Part shown: positions 52,161 to 61,132 of the stretch, in pieces
Position numbering within the stretch: position 1 is the first letter of the stretch
How the letters are laid out: every line of letters begins with the position of its first letter
Assembly (NCBI GenBank): GCA_029266615.1
Contig: JAQSWN010000038.1
Coordinates: 1 to 64,000, forward strand
DNA: 64,000 bases
Direction of reading: 5' to 3'
Origin: Polyangiaceae bacterium
GTDB taxonomy: Bacteria > Myxococcota_A > Polyangia > Polyangiales > Polyangiaceae
Position numbers and translations under genes: made by a program
The notes under the pieces: model-generated
Told to the model about the DNA's origin: nothing
Databases searched by the model: none
The model's input: the letters and a program-made list of their open reading frames with translations, nothing else

Positions 52161-54014
52161 GTGTTGAAGACGTCCGCTTTCGTGCACGGCAATGTCGCGC
52201 GAGCCGCGCGGAGTCGCTTCTTGACCGAGTCCTCGAAATCCCCGCCCCGGCCCGGGCCTCGCCCGGCGAGCGCACCCGACGCCGCGTCCGCGCCCGTCGA
52301 TGCGCCGCACGGCTCGGGTCGGAACGACGTGAAGCCGCACGGGCCGCCGCCACCGCCGGTGCGCCCGCCCGGCAGAACGGACACCGCCGCACCGCTGCCA
52401 CCAGCAACGATGGTGCTGCCGCCTGCGCGAGGCCCCGAGCCGACACGAGAAGAAGCGCGCGACACGCTCGCCCCTTCGAGCTTCGGTAACCTCGGCTCGC
52501 GCCCGCAAGCCGCGCCGACACCCACCGGCATGCGCAGCGCACGCGCTCCCCTCCCCACCCTAGGAGAGCTGGAGGGCGCCTCGGCGACGGCGACGCTTCG
52601 TCCCCCCGGCGCGGTTCCGCCGCCGCCGCGCTCGCTGCCCGGCTCCACCCCGAGCCCGGACCCGGTCTCGATGGAGCGCCACCCGGTGCTGGAGACACCA
52701 CTGCCGCTACCGAATAGCGGCCTCACACGCGCGCCCGAGCTCGACTCGACGCTGGACATGAGCGGCAGCGCGTCGAAGAAAGCCGCTCAAGCCGCGCTCA
52801 TCGAACAGACCCGTACCGCGGACGCCAGCGCCGTGCCGGCGCCGGGCCTGTACATCGCGGACGAGCCCCTCGAGCCTCGCCCCCGGCAAGCATCTCTCGT
52901 CACCGTTCAGCGCCAAGAGCTCTCGCGTCTTCGAGCGGGCATGCTGCTGCTCGGCGGCTTGCTGCTGATGGCGGCAGGCGCGCTCGTCGTCCTCATTTTT
53001 CGCCGCGCAGAGGCGAGCGCGAACCGGCAAGCGGCCGTCACTTCGGCGAGCGCGCCGGCCACGCTGCCGCCGGGTTGCGCTCTGGTGGCGCCTCCCAGCC
53101 GCATTTCGCCCATCGAGCGCTCCGTACCCATTGGCGCGCGGACCTCGTCCGACGGCAACGTCTCGCTGGTCTTCGCTGAAACGAAGACCAGCGCGGCCGC
53201 GTTTCTCTACCGCCCGCTTTCCGGCGACGCGGAGCGGCAGCAAAGCATGGCCGGCAGCGTCGAGGTGACGCACGTCGCGGTAGGTGATCCGCCCTTGGTG
53301 AGCCGCGCCGGGGTGGACTTCGCTTTCGGACAGACGCTGACCCCGGGGCTAGAGCTCGGCGTCGGGCCAAGCGGTATCTTGCGTCGCGGGAGCGACGGCG
53401 CGACGGGCGTGGTGTGGCAACTCCCGGCCGGGGCGCGCGTCACGCAGCCGCGCGTCGCCGCGCTCGCCAATGGCTACTTCGTCACCTTCAGACAAGGAGG
53501 CGCTGAAGGCCAAATCGTGAGCGGCTGGTTGAGGGCGGACGGCAGCGCCGCTTCCGAGCTCACGGCGCTGCAAGGTTTGCCCAAGAGCCTCGGCACGCCG
53601 ACGGCAGCGCCCTTTGGAGATCGGGCTCTGTTGCTCGTCTCCGCCCGCGCGGACAAATCGGACCGCTTTCGTGTCTTCGCCGCGCCAGCGGTCGTGAGCG
53701 GCGTCGCCGGTCCGGTGCGCGCGCTGGACGCGCCCGGGGACGGCGGAGGCGCTATCGCCCCGTCGCTCGGCGCGCTTGGCGGAGGCCACTACCTGCTGCA
53801 GTGGACGGACGGAAACGTGGGTCAGTACCAGGTGCACTCACGCATCTTGGACGCGGAGCTCGCGCCGCTCGCACCACCCCTGCGGGTATCCGCCAAAGGC
53901 GCCAACGCCGGTCAAGGCGTCGTCGTCGGAACCGCGCGCGGCGCGGTTTCGTTCTTCATTCAAACCACGGCCGGTCACGACGAGCTGTGGGGAGTAGCGC
54001 TATCGTGTCATTGA
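52161..54014 (+). CDS. Single-pass membrane protein with Pro-rich N-terminus, unknown
   Basis: A protein of about 617 residues. The GTG at 52161 is chosen because it is the first start after comF ends; GTG at 52182 is equally possible, and no ribosome site decides. Residues 1-250 are Pro/Ala/Ser-rich and probably unfolded cytoplasmic. One membrane helix (GMLLLGGLLLMAAGALVVLI) lies near 260-280. The outer 330 residues are beta-rich with propeller-like turns (LVSRAGVDFAFGQTLTPG, LGGGHYLLQWTDGNVGQYQV). It overlaps the next lipoprotein gene by 10 bases. The family is not recognised. Confidence 0.68.
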   Translation: MLKTSAFVHGNVARAARSRFLTESSKSPPRPGPRPASAPDAASAPVDAPHGSGRNDVKPHGPPPPPVRPPGRTDTAAPLPPATMVLPPARGPEPTREEARDTLAPSSFGNLGSRPQAAPTPTGMRSARAPLPTLGELEGASATATLRPPGAVPPPPRSLPGSTPSPDPVSMERHPVLETPLPLPNSGLTRAPELDSTLDMSGSASKKAAQAALIEQTRTADASAVPAPGLYIADEPLEPRPRQASLVTVQRQELSRLRAGMLLLGGLLLMAAGALVVLIFRRAEASANRQAAVTSASAPATLPPGCALVAPPSRISPIERSVPIGARTSSDGNVSLVFAETKTSAAAFLYRPLSGDAERQQSMAGSVEVTHVAVGDPPLVSRAGVDFAFGQTLTPGLELGVGPSGILRRGSDGATGVVWQLPAGARVTQPRVAALANGYFVTFRQGGAEGQIVSGWLRADGSAASELTALQGLPKSLGTPTAAPFGDRALLLVSARADKSDRFRVFAAPAVVSGVAGPVRALDAPGDGGGAIAPSLGALGGGHYLLQWTDGNVGQYQVHSRILDAELAPLAPPLRVSAKGANAGQGVVVGTARGAVSFFIQTTAGHDELWGVALSCH

Positions 54015-54880
54015 AGTGGAGCGGGCTGCTTTCGCTGATGCTCGCAGCCGGGTGCAGCGTGCTCGCGCCGCAAGGCCCCACCGAGGTCGCGCGGGGGGAG
54101 TACTACGCGGCGGGCCGTCCCGAATACGACAGCTTCTTCATTTTGCTCCACGAGAAGCAGGTGGAGCTGCTCTCGGCGCCGGCCGAGCCGCGCGCCGCGC
54201 GCCAGGCTTTGACGGCCGTGCTCGGGCTCACCGCCGACGCGTCGAACGACGCGCTCGCGCAGCGACTCCGCCAAGAGATGCAAAAGCTCGCGAGCCAGGG
54301 GCTGCGCGTCCGCTTGGAGGTGCCGACACCCTCCACGGCCGTGGATGCGTCCGCCACGCTGCACACGTCAGAGACGAGCACGCCCTCCCCGCTCCGCACC
54401 GCCCTGCCGCAAGAAGCGACTCGCTTGGTCCGCGCTCGGAACCGCATGGTTTCGACCCGGGCCGAGCTGGAAAAGCTGCGCGTCATGGGAATTACCCTTG
54501 AGGGTGGTGTGCCCCGCGCCTTTCGAACCGAAGGGCCGTGGAAGCGGGACGAAGTGCGGGACAACCTGAGCGACGGGCAGAAGGTCATCACGCTCATGGA
54601 GGCACGCGCCGGAGAGGTGGAGCTGGTCGCGGCCCAGCTGCTCGCGCTCATCGGTTCAGCTGCGACCACCGACGGAAGCGTGGGGCAAACCGTCGCCGAG
54701 CCTGAGCCCACGGTCCCCCCTCCCAAATCTCGCCGCTCGTCATCGCGCGGCACCACGTCTGCGAAGCCAACTCCAGCGGGCCCTCTCCCCGCCGGAAAAC
54801 CACCGGCCCCGCGGAGCGAGGGCGAAGCGGCGGGCCCCAAGCCGGTTCAGGGCAGCGCGCCCGCCGAAATCGAGCCCTGA
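54005..54880 (+). CDS. Lipoprotein with helical core, unknown
   Basis: A 291-residue protein from the GTG at 54005, which overlaps the end of the upstream membrane protein. Lipobox SLMLAAGC. The middle is helical and charged (LAQRLRQEMQKLASQGLRVR, RMVSTRAELEKLRVMG), and the end is a Pro/Ser-rich tail (PPPKSRRSSSRGTT). It is coupled to the upstream gene and probably works with it. No family is recognised. Confidence 0.68.
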   Translation: MSLKWSGLLSLMLAAGCSVLAPQGPTEVARGEYYAAGRPEYDSFFILLHEKQVELLSAPAEPRAARQALTAVLGLTADASNDALAQRLRQEMQKLASQGLRVRLEVPTPSTAVDASATLHTSETSTPSPLRTALPQEATRLVRARNRMVSTRAELEKLRVMGITLEGGVPRAFRTEGPWKRDEVRDNLSDGQKVITLMEARAGEVELVAAQLLALIGSAATTDGSVGQTVAEPEPTVPPPKSRRSSSRGTTSAKPTPAGPLPAGKPPAPRSEGEAAGPKPVQGSAPAEIEP

Positions 54881-54887
54881 GCTCGAA

Positions 54888-55184
54888 TTAGAGCAAGCAC
54901 TGCTCGAGGCGGTTGGCGTCCTCGGCCTGCATCGCGCAGTCGAACCCGCGGCGAGAGACGCGGCTCGAGCACTCGGAGAACGCCGGATCTCGCTGCGCCT
55001 TCTTGCGAGCCTCCTGCTGGATCCGCAACACCTCGCCCGCGCTAGACTTGGGACGGTCGTCTCGCAGCAAGAGCTCCACGTAGTGGTCGAGCAGCTGCTG
55101 GCATTCGCTGCTCTCGACGCGCCGGCCGCAGCCGCTGCCCAGGAGCAGCAACAACAGAGCGCCAGTGGCGCGCGCCCGGCTCAT
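54888..55184 (-). CDS. Small four-Cys lipoprotein (paralogue 1)
   Basis: A 98-residue protein from the ATG at 55184. Lipobox LLLGSGC, then a short helical domain with Cys at ECQQLLDHY, FSECSSRV, GFDCAMQAED and EQCLL. It aligns with its neighbour at 55181-55531 over the whole mature part (EC, a Gln/Lys-rich helix, EC, a CA/MQ stretch and a final C). The two overlap by four bases and probably arose by tandem duplication. Function is unknown. Confidence 0.7.
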   Translation of the reverse strand: MSRARATGALLLLLLGSGCGRRVESSECQQLLDHYVELLLRDDRPKSSAGEVLRIQQEARKKAQRDPAFSECSSRVSRRGFDCAMQAEDANRLEQCLL

Positions 55185-55531
55185 CGGAAGCAGCGGTCCG
55201 TGATTTCTTGCGCTTTGGTGGCGGTGCGGACGCACTGCATGGCCGCGTCCGTGATGCGCCGGCCAACGCACTCCTTCAGCTGGGATTCTTTGACCCAGCT
55301 TCGGGTGCGCTCGAGCTGCTCCTTGGCAGTGTCCGGATCGCGCCCGATCGCGCTGCTCTCCAGCTCCAGCTTCGTCACTCGGTCTGCGATTTCCTGGCAC
55401 TCCTGCTCGGTGGCGGGGTGCCCACAGCCGAGCGCGAGCGCGGCTACGGCGCCGAGCAGCACCGACGAGGCGACGCGGCGGCGGAAAGAGCGGGAAAGGG
55501 CGGAAGGGGCCAAAGCAGGCGCCGAAATCAT
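55181..55531 (-). CDS. Small four-Cys lipoprotein (paralogue 2)
   Basis: A 116-residue protein from the ATG at 55531. An Arg-rich leader precedes the signal (VLLGAVAALALGC). Mature Cys positions are EQECQEIAD, LKECVGRR, AMQCVRTA and DRCFR, the same order as in paralogue 1. It is the first gene of the pair. It is divergent from the TPR gene at 55641 across about 110 bases. Confidence 0.7.
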   Translation of the reverse strand: MISAPALAPSALSRSFRRRVASSVLLGAVAALALGCGHPATEQECQEIADRVTKLELESSAIGRDPDTAKEQLERTRSWVKESQLKECVGRRITDAAMQCVRTATKAQEITDRCFR

Positions 55532-55603
55532 CGAACCCCGAGCTTTTGGTCCCGTTTCCAGCCGTTGGCAAGGCCAAGGAGCGAGCAAGATCGCCGCCGA
55601 AAT

Positions 55604-55619
55604 CTGGACGCTTGTCCAG
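55604..55619. other. Inverted repeat in divergent promoter region
   Basis: CTGGAC and GTCCAG are perfect 6-base arms around GCTT. They lie 21 bases before the TPR gene start and within the region shared with the divergent lipoprotein pair. It could be an operator or a leader hairpin. Confidence 0.35.
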
Positions 55620-55640
55620 GTGCTGCTAAATTGAGGAGGA

Positions 55641-56396
55641 ATGACGCAGAAGCGTCCCGCCGCCGCCGTCGCCCCCATCACCCCGGAGCTCCTCCTCCGC
55701 AAGGCGACTCTAGCGCGGACATCTGTCAGTCGCGCCAAATATGCGCAACGGGGGCTCTCCTATGCGGCCCCGCTGGACCACACCACGCGGGTGCTCTTGT
55801 TGCGGCAGCTGTACCTATCCCACATGGAGGGCCGGCGCTTTGCGGACGCGCTCGCCATCGCGGAGCAGATGCTCGGAACGACGGTCATGCCGGACGTGGC
55901 TCGGCAGGACGCGGCGCGCGCGAGCCTCGGCCTGGGCGACCGAGACGCCGCCATCGAGCATCTGCGTATCGCGAGCCGGGTGAGCCCGCCCGCGCGCCGC
56001 GCTTTCCACCTTTGGACGCTCGGCACCGTGTTGTACCTGGAAGGCCGTTACCCAGACGCGTGCGGCGCTCTCTCGCGCGCCGCGCGTTGGGGCACGACCG
56101 ACAAGCCGCTTTACCTCGCCGGCCTTGGCCTCGCTCGCCTGGCCGCGGGGGAGGACGTGCCGGAGCTCGCGGAGCTGCGCGAGCGCCTTTCGGACGCCCC
56201 ATGCGGCCAGGGTTACGGCCAGTTCGTGCTCGGCGAGCTCTGCTTCGCGCTCGAGGACTACGCCGGTGCCGCGCGCTATTTGCGCGCCTTCGTGAAACGG
56301 GTCACGAGCGGCCGCGTAGCTCTACAAGTGTCCCTCTCCGGTGAAATCCTGCGCGCGAAAAGGCTGATTCGTCGCGCTTCGGCCAAGGTCAGGTAA
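55641..56396 (+). CDS. TPR-like cytoplasmic protein, unknown
   Basis: A 251-residue helical protein. The ATG follows GAGGAGG by 1-2 bases, a strong ribosome site close to the start. There is no signal peptide. Helical repeats include YLSHMEGRRFADALAIAEQM, ARASLGLGDRDAAIEHLRIA and LGTVLYLEGRYPDACGALSR, as in TPR or SEL1-type scaffolds. It ends 10 bases before the dsbD-type gene, so the two are likely one operon. No partner is identified. Confidence 0.78.
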   Translation: MTQKRPAAAVAPITPELLLRKATLARTSVSRAKYAQRGLSYAAPLDHTTRVLLLRQLYLSHMEGRRFADALAIAEQMLGTTVMPDVARQDAARASLGLGDRDAAIEHLRIASRVSPPARRAFHLWTLGTVLYLEGRYPDACGALSRAARWGTTDKPLYLAGLGLARLAAGEDVPELAELRERLSDAPCGQGYGQFVLGELCFALEDYAGAARYLRAFVKRVTSGRVALQVSLSGEILRAKRLIRRASAKVR

Positions 56397-56406
56397 GGTT
56401 CTGACC

Positions 56407-57711
56407 GTGCCGCTCGGTTCTCGCCGCTTCGCTCTGCTGCTCACGGTTTTGGTGCTGTTGGTTCCCGAAAGCGCCCTCGCCGCGCCGGAGGACGCGTTCA
56501 CGCGCGCGCTCGCCCAGGGCCCGCTCTACGCCGCTCTCGCGGCGCTGGTCGGAGGCTTGGCGGTGAGCCTCACCCCGTGCGTTTACCCGATGGTTGCGGT
56601 CACGGTCAGCGTGTTTGGAGCAAAGCAAGCAAAGAGCCGCTCGGAGGGCGTGCTCCTGTCCTTGGCCTTCGTGCTTGGCATCTGCGGCATGTTCGTGCCG
56701 ATGGGCGTGGCCGCGGGCATGACCGGCAGCTTCTTCAGCGCCGTTCTGCAAAACCGCTGGGTCGTCGTCGGCATCTCCGGCGTCTTTCTGCTCATGGCCG
56801 CCAGTATGTTCGGCGCCTTCGAGCTCACGTTGCCTTCCTCGCTGAACAACAAGCTCGCGGAGCTGGGCGGCATCGGCAAAAAGGGCGCCTTCGTGCTCGG
56901 CCTGGTGTGCGGGCTCATCGCGGCGCCGTGCACGGGCCCCGTGCTCACCGGCATCCTGGCGTGGATCGCGAGCACGCAAAGCGCTGCGCTCGGGGCGCTT
57001 GCCATGGGCGCATTCTCGCTCGGCTTGGGCGCTCCGTTCTTCGTCGTCGGAGCTTTTGCCGTGCAGCTGCCCAAGAGCGGCCACTGGATGGTTCACGTCA
57101 AGAGCGCGCTCGGCATCGTGCTCGTCGTCGTCGCGCTCTACTTTTTGAACAACTCTTTCGGCTTCGCCAACCGGCTGGTGTCGAGCTCACTGCCGTTCAT
57201 CGCCGGTGCGCTCGGGGCCGTCCTGGTCGGCTTGCTTCTCGGCGCCGTGCACCGCGAGTTCGGAGAGCCTGGCGTTGGCGTGAAAGCTGCCAAGGGTGCC
57301 GGCATCACTCTCGTCAGCATTGGGGCTCTCGCCGCGATCCTCGGCTTCATCAAGCCGGCGGAAGCGCTGGCCTGGGAGAAGAAAGACATCGAGGGCGCTC
57401 TCGCTCGTGCGGCCACGGACAACCGCCCGCTCATCGTGGACTTCACGGCCGCGTGGTGCGCCGCCTGCAAAGAGCTGGACAAGCAGACCTTCTCGGAGCC
57501 GCGCGTGGGTCAGGAGCTGAGCCGCTTCGTCGCCGTCAAGGTGGACGCCACCAACAACGACGATCCCAAGGTCGAGGCGCTGCTAGCTCGTTACAAGGTC
57601 GTCGGACTGCCGACCGTGCTGCTCTTCGACTCACGCGGTAAAGAAGCCGTGCGCTTCAACGATTTCGTCCCGCCAGACGAGTTCCTCAAATCTGTACAAA
57701 TGGTCGACTGA
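56407..57711 (+). CDS. dsbD: DsbD-type thiol:disulfide interchange protein (no N-terminal domain)
   Basis: A 434-residue inner-membrane protein that passes electrons from cytoplasmic thioredoxin to the periplasm. After a signal-like helix come about eight membrane helices. Their two redox Cys are in SLTPCVYPMVAV and LIAAPCTGPVLTG (DsbD-beta/CcdA type). The C-terminal thioredoxin domain (about 330-434) has WCAACKELD. The N-terminal immunoglobulin-like domain of E. coli DsbD is missing, as in several shorter family members. The many Cys-rich exported proteins here are plausible clients. It starts at GTG. Confidence 0.9.
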   Translation: MPLGSRRFALLLTVLVLLVPESALAAPEDAFTRALAQGPLYAALAALVGGLAVSLTPCVYPMVAVTVSVFGAKQAKSRSEGVLLSLAFVLGICGMFVPMGVAAGMTGSFFSAVLQNRWVVVGISGVFLLMAASMFGAFELTLPSSLNNKLAELGGIGKKGAFVLGLVCGLIAAPCTGPVLTGILAWIASTQSAALGALAMGAFSLGLGAPFFVVGAFAVQLPKSGHWMVHVKSALGIVLVVVALYFLNNSFGFANRLVSSSLPFIAGALGAVLVGLLLGAVHREFGEPGVGVKAAKGAGITLVSIGALAAILGFIKPAEALAWEKKDIEGALARAATDNRPLIVDFTAAWCAACKELDKQTFSEPRVGQELSRFVAVKVDATNNDDPKVEALLARYKVVGLPTVLLFDSRGKEAVRFNDFVPPDEFLKSVQMVD

Positions 57712-57763
57712 CGCGCCGCCGAAGCGTAGCGACATAGCAACGGCGAGGCACTAACGTCCGTGC

Positions 57764-58420
57764 CTATTTTGTTTTAGCGCGCTGAGGCGACGGTTCCAGG
57801 TCGCCAACCGCAAACGTCCCAGACCGGGGCAAACGACGATGACCAACGGAGTCGACCTCTCGGAGGAGGACGTCGCGAGGCACGGGTTTGTCGAGGATTT
57901 TAGGCATGCTGGGCAAGTTCTCGCGCCGAGCGATGGCCGAGCACAGCAGCGACGCACCGTAACTATCCCCGCTCAGGAGCAGGAAGCGCTCGGCGAGGTG
58001 CGAGTGACGCTCGCGAATCCGCACGTACAGCTCCGGTCCGCTCATTTGCGGCATCGAGACGTCCGACACGATGACGTCGAAGTGGCTGCCGTCTGCCAAC
58101 TTGGCCAACGCTTCCGCGGCGCTGCCGGCGGTGACGACGTCGAGCTCGCGGAGCATGCCGGCGGTGGCGCGGAGGACCAGCACCTGATCGTCCACCAGCA
58201 GCACGCGCAACCGGCGCCGCGGAGGATCGGAATCCGACGCGAGGTCCCACACCCCGGACGCCGCATGGCGCTCGTTGCACGCGGGGCATCGCCATTCGGG
58301 CTCACCTCCGGCGTCGCCGAGCTGCGCCGTCCAACCGTGGCGTGCGAGGAGGACGAACCCCCATTCGACCGCTGCGGACGAATCGCCGCAATCCTTGCAC
58401 ACCACGAAGGAGCTGCTCAT
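57764..58420 (-). CDS. Response regulator with N-terminal zinc-ribbon-like module
   Basis: A 218-residue protein from the ATG at 58420; a TTG at 58438 would add six residues. Residues 1-55 hold two Cys pairs (C8, C11 and C45, C48), a probable zinc ribbon. Residues about 71-185 are a receiver: VLLVDDQ with the acidic pair, D120 in DVIVSDVSMPQMSG as phosphoacceptor, the Ser in LLLSGDS, and Lys-Pro in LDKPVPR. The last 30 residues are basic and have no output domain. It is a single-domain-type regulator with a possible metal or partner-binding head. The cognate kinase is not adjacent. Confidence 0.82.
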   Translation of the reverse strand: MSSSFVVCKDCGDSSAAVEWGFVLLARHGWTAQLGDAGGEPEWRCPACNERHAASGVWDLASDSDPPRRRLRVLLVDDQVLVLRATAGMLRELDVVTAGSAAEALAKLADGSHFDVIVSDVSMPQMSGPELYVRIRERHSHLAERFLLLSGDSYGASLLCSAIARRENLPSMPKILDKPVPRDVLLREVDSVGHRRLPRSGTFAVGDLEPSPQRAKTK

Positions 58421-58494
58421 GCCTCCAGGGTGATGCAAGTCGCGCGCCGCTGGAATCCGTCCGACAACCTATGTGCTTGTCGGATGTAGCGTTT

Positions 58495-61104
58495 TTACTT
58501 CTTCACCCAGCGCTCCAGCTTGGACAAGGCGCTCGCTACGTTCGGCTTCGCCTCATCGAATCCTACCCACGGATCGTCGATTTCCGCGGTCCGCGTCGGC
58601 ACGGACACGATCGTGAAACGCGAAGGATCGAGCCCGGCGTGCAGCTCTTCCCACGCCAATGGAGTCGAGACGGTCGCGCCGGGATGAGCTCGCACCGAGT
58701 AAGGCGCCACGATGGTACGCGACGTGCCCGTCTGCCCGGTGTCGACGTACATGCGGTCGCCGCGCTTGTCGACCTTACGCTCCATGGTCGCAATCTGCGA
58801 GTGCTGCGCGGTCACGATGCGGCCGATGAACTCGACCAGGAGCTTGGCGGCCTCGAACGGGATTCCGTTACCGAGAGGAATCAAGACGTGAAGCCCGCGC
58901 TGACCGGACGTCTTCGGGAAACCGGGTAAGCCCGCGTCGTCGAGCACCTCTTTCAAAGTGAGCCCCACCTTCACCGCGTCGGAGAACTTGCGCTCTCCAA
59001 GATCGAAGTCGATGGTGATGAAGTCGCATGTCCCGAGCGATTGCTCGCGGCATGCGAGCACGTGCAGCGGTATGCACCCGAGCTGCGCGAGGTAAACCAA
59101 CCCGTCTACGTCATCGACCAGGAACACGTTCTTGGGCGTTCGGTCCACCTCGTCCGTGTCCGAGATGTCGAGCCTTCGCATCCAACTCGGCGTGCCTTCG
59201 GGCACGTTCCACTGATAAAAGCTCTTGCCCGCGATGCCGTCGGGATGGCGCACCAGCACGAGCGGGCGCCCCTTCAAGAACGGCAGCATGCGCGATGAAA
59301 TGCTCGCGTAGTAGCTGCACAGGTCCGCCTTGGTGTAGCCGGACTCGGGCCAAAAGACCTTTTCCGGATTGGTGATGATGACGCGCCCCGTTCCGAGTGA
59401 AATCACGCTGCCGGGCTCGGGCTCGCTGATCGGCGCCGGCGGCGAAGCGTGGCAATCCTTCGGCGGCACGTCGGGGCGGAGCCCCAAGAAGACCGGCGCG
59501 CGCAGCCGCCCCTCTTCCGTAAAGCCGAGGTAGCGCACCTGCACGACGAGCTCCGGCCGCGTCCAACGCGCTTGCTCGGTGCCTGGATCTTCCGGCACGT
59601 TCCCGTGCCCCGGATACGTCGGTTGCTCGAGCTTCGGAAGCTCCTCCAGAAGCACGCGAATGGTCGAGTCGGTCAGGCCGCTGCCCACACGCCCGCGGTA
59701 TTGGAGCTGGCCGCGCACGTACGCTCCCAAGCACAGCGCGCCCAAGCTCTTGCGCGACCCCGTACCCGGCACGTGACCGACTACGACGAAGTCGTCGTCT
59801 CGCTCGCACTTGATCTTCACCCAGTCGCTCGTGCGACGAGGCCCGACGCGGTACGGCGAAAGCTTGCGCTTGGCCACCACTCCTTCGAGCCGCTCTCGCC
59901 TGCAGAAGTCGTGCAGCGCCGTGCCGTCGTCTTCGATGTGATCCAGCACCCGCACGAGACCTCGCCCACGAACCAGCTGTGAGAGAATGTGTTTGCGCTC
60001 CAGCAGCGGCAGCCCCGTGAGGTCGCGTCCGCCGAGCGCGAGCAAGTCGAACACGAGGTAGACGACGGGGACCTGCGAGCGCGCATGCTCGATATCCAGC
60101 GGCTTCTGCGCGTGAATGCGCGGCGCTAGCTTTTCGAAGCTGGGTTTGCCCTCCGCGTCGAAGGTCACGATCTCGCCGTCCAGCAAGGCATCTTCCACGG
60201 GCAGGAGGGACACTGCACGCGCCACCTCCGAGTAGCTGGCCGTCGCCGCGCGGCCGTTGCGGTACCGCAGGGCAACCTGCCCTCCGCGCTTGTCGGCCAC
60301 GATCCGCACTCCGTCGAGCTTCAGCTCGTACAGGCGCTCCGGATCGCTGAGGCTCGCGCCTTCCAGCGCGCACAGCATCGGCTGAAGACCGTTCGCGGTG
60401 ACGAGCTTGCGCGGCGCTTGCTCCACCAGCTGCAAAATCTCCGTGGCCACCTCGGCTTTACGAAAGTTCTCTTCCCCCGTCAGGCCCGACAGCACCCCGC
60501 GTGGCTGGCTCGCTACGACGTCCTCGTCCTTGGCGTAGGCGTCTTGCTTCTTGATGAGCAGCCAGTCGCTTTGCTGACCGTCCCCCACCTCGAGCTTGTT
60601 CTTGCTGCGCCCGGTGCGCACCAACGCGTACGTGCCACGCAGCTTGAAGCCGGAGAGCTCGAACTTTAGATCTCCCCGCTCGATGCCCTCCTCCGCGGAC
60701 GTCTCCAGGTAGCGAATGCGCCCCATATCCCAGACGATCATCGACCCGGCGCCGTAGTTGCCGGCCGGAATCACGGCCTCGAAGTCCAAATACTCCAAGG
60801 GGTGATTCTCGGTGTGCACCGCGAGGCGCTTGTCGAGCGGCTTCAGGCTCGGGCCGCGCGGCACCGCGAAGCTCTGCAGCGTGCCGCCACACTCGATTCG
60901 TAGGTCGTAGTGCTCGCGCCGGGCCTGGTGGAGGTGAACGACGAAGCGGCCGCTCCGCGTCGCGCGGACGCTGCCCTTTCGTTCAGCACTGAACGGCTCC
61001 GTGGTTTGCGCCGGGTCGCGCTTACTTCGATAACGTTTGAGCTCGCTCGGATCGCGGCCACTTTGCCCAGCTCCGGGAGGAGATTCACCCGAACTTTTCT
61101 TCAA
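58495..61104 (-). CDS. ligD: Bacterial NHEJ DNA ligase LigD (phosphoesterase-ligase-polymerase)
   Basis: An 869-residue three-domain repair enzyme. It starts at a TTG with AAGGAG 8 bases upstream. Residues about 40-190 are the 3'-phosphoesterase (FVVHLHQARREHYDLRIE). Residues about 240-530 are the ATP-dependent ligase with active-site Lys in YELKLDGVRIVADK (near 262), LDGEIVTFD and VKIKCERDDD. Residues about 570-869 are the primase-polymerase (FWPESGYTKADLCSYY, ITIDFDLGERKFSD with its metal-binding Asp pair, GLHVLIPL). This domain order is that of Pseudomonas LigD. It is divergent from ku across 28 bases, so break repair by end joining is complete here. Confidence 0.95.
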   Translation of the reverse strand: MKKSSGESPPGAGQSGRDPSELKRYRSKRDPAQTTEPFSAERKGSVRATRSGRFVVHLHQARREHYDLRIECGGTLQSFAVPRGPSLKPLDKRLAVHTENHPLEYLDFEAVIPAGNYGAGSMIVWDMGRIRYLETSAEEGIERGDLKFELSGFKLRGTYALVRTGRSKNKLEVGDGQQSDWLLIKKQDAYAKDEDVVASQPRGVLSGLTGEENFRKAEVATEILQLVEQAPRKLVTANGLQPMLCALEGASLSDPERLYELKLDGVRIVADKRGGQVALRYRNGRAATASYSEVARAVSLLPVEDALLDGEIVTFDAEGKPSFEKLAPRIHAQKPLDIEHARSQVPVVYLVFDLLALGGRDLTGLPLLERKHILSQLVRGRGLVRVLDHIEDDGTALHDFCRRERLEGVVAKRKLSPYRVGPRRTSDWVKIKCERDDDFVVVGHVPGTGSRKSLGALCLGAYVRGQLQYRGRVGSGLTDSTIRVLLEELPKLEQPTYPGHGNVPEDPGTEQARWTRPELVVQVRYLGFTEEGRLRAPVFLGLRPDVPPKDCHASPPAPISEPEPGSVISLGTGRVIITNPEKVFWPESGYTKADLCSYYASISSRMLPFLKGRPLVLVRHPDGIAGKSFYQWNVPEGTPSWMRRLDISDTDEVDRTPKNVFLVDDVDGLVYLAQLGCIPLHVLACREQSLGTCDFITIDFDLGERKFSDAVKVGLTLKEVLDDAGLPGFPKTSGQRGLHVLIPLGNGIPFEAAKLLVEFIGRIVTAQHSQIATMERKVDKRGDRMYVDTGQTGTSRTIVAPYSVRAHPGATVSTPLAWEELHAGLDPSRFTIVSVPTRTAEIDDPWVGFDEAKPNVASALSKLERWVKK

Positions 61105-61132
61105 TTGGTGCTCCTTCCGCTAGCATAGCGCC

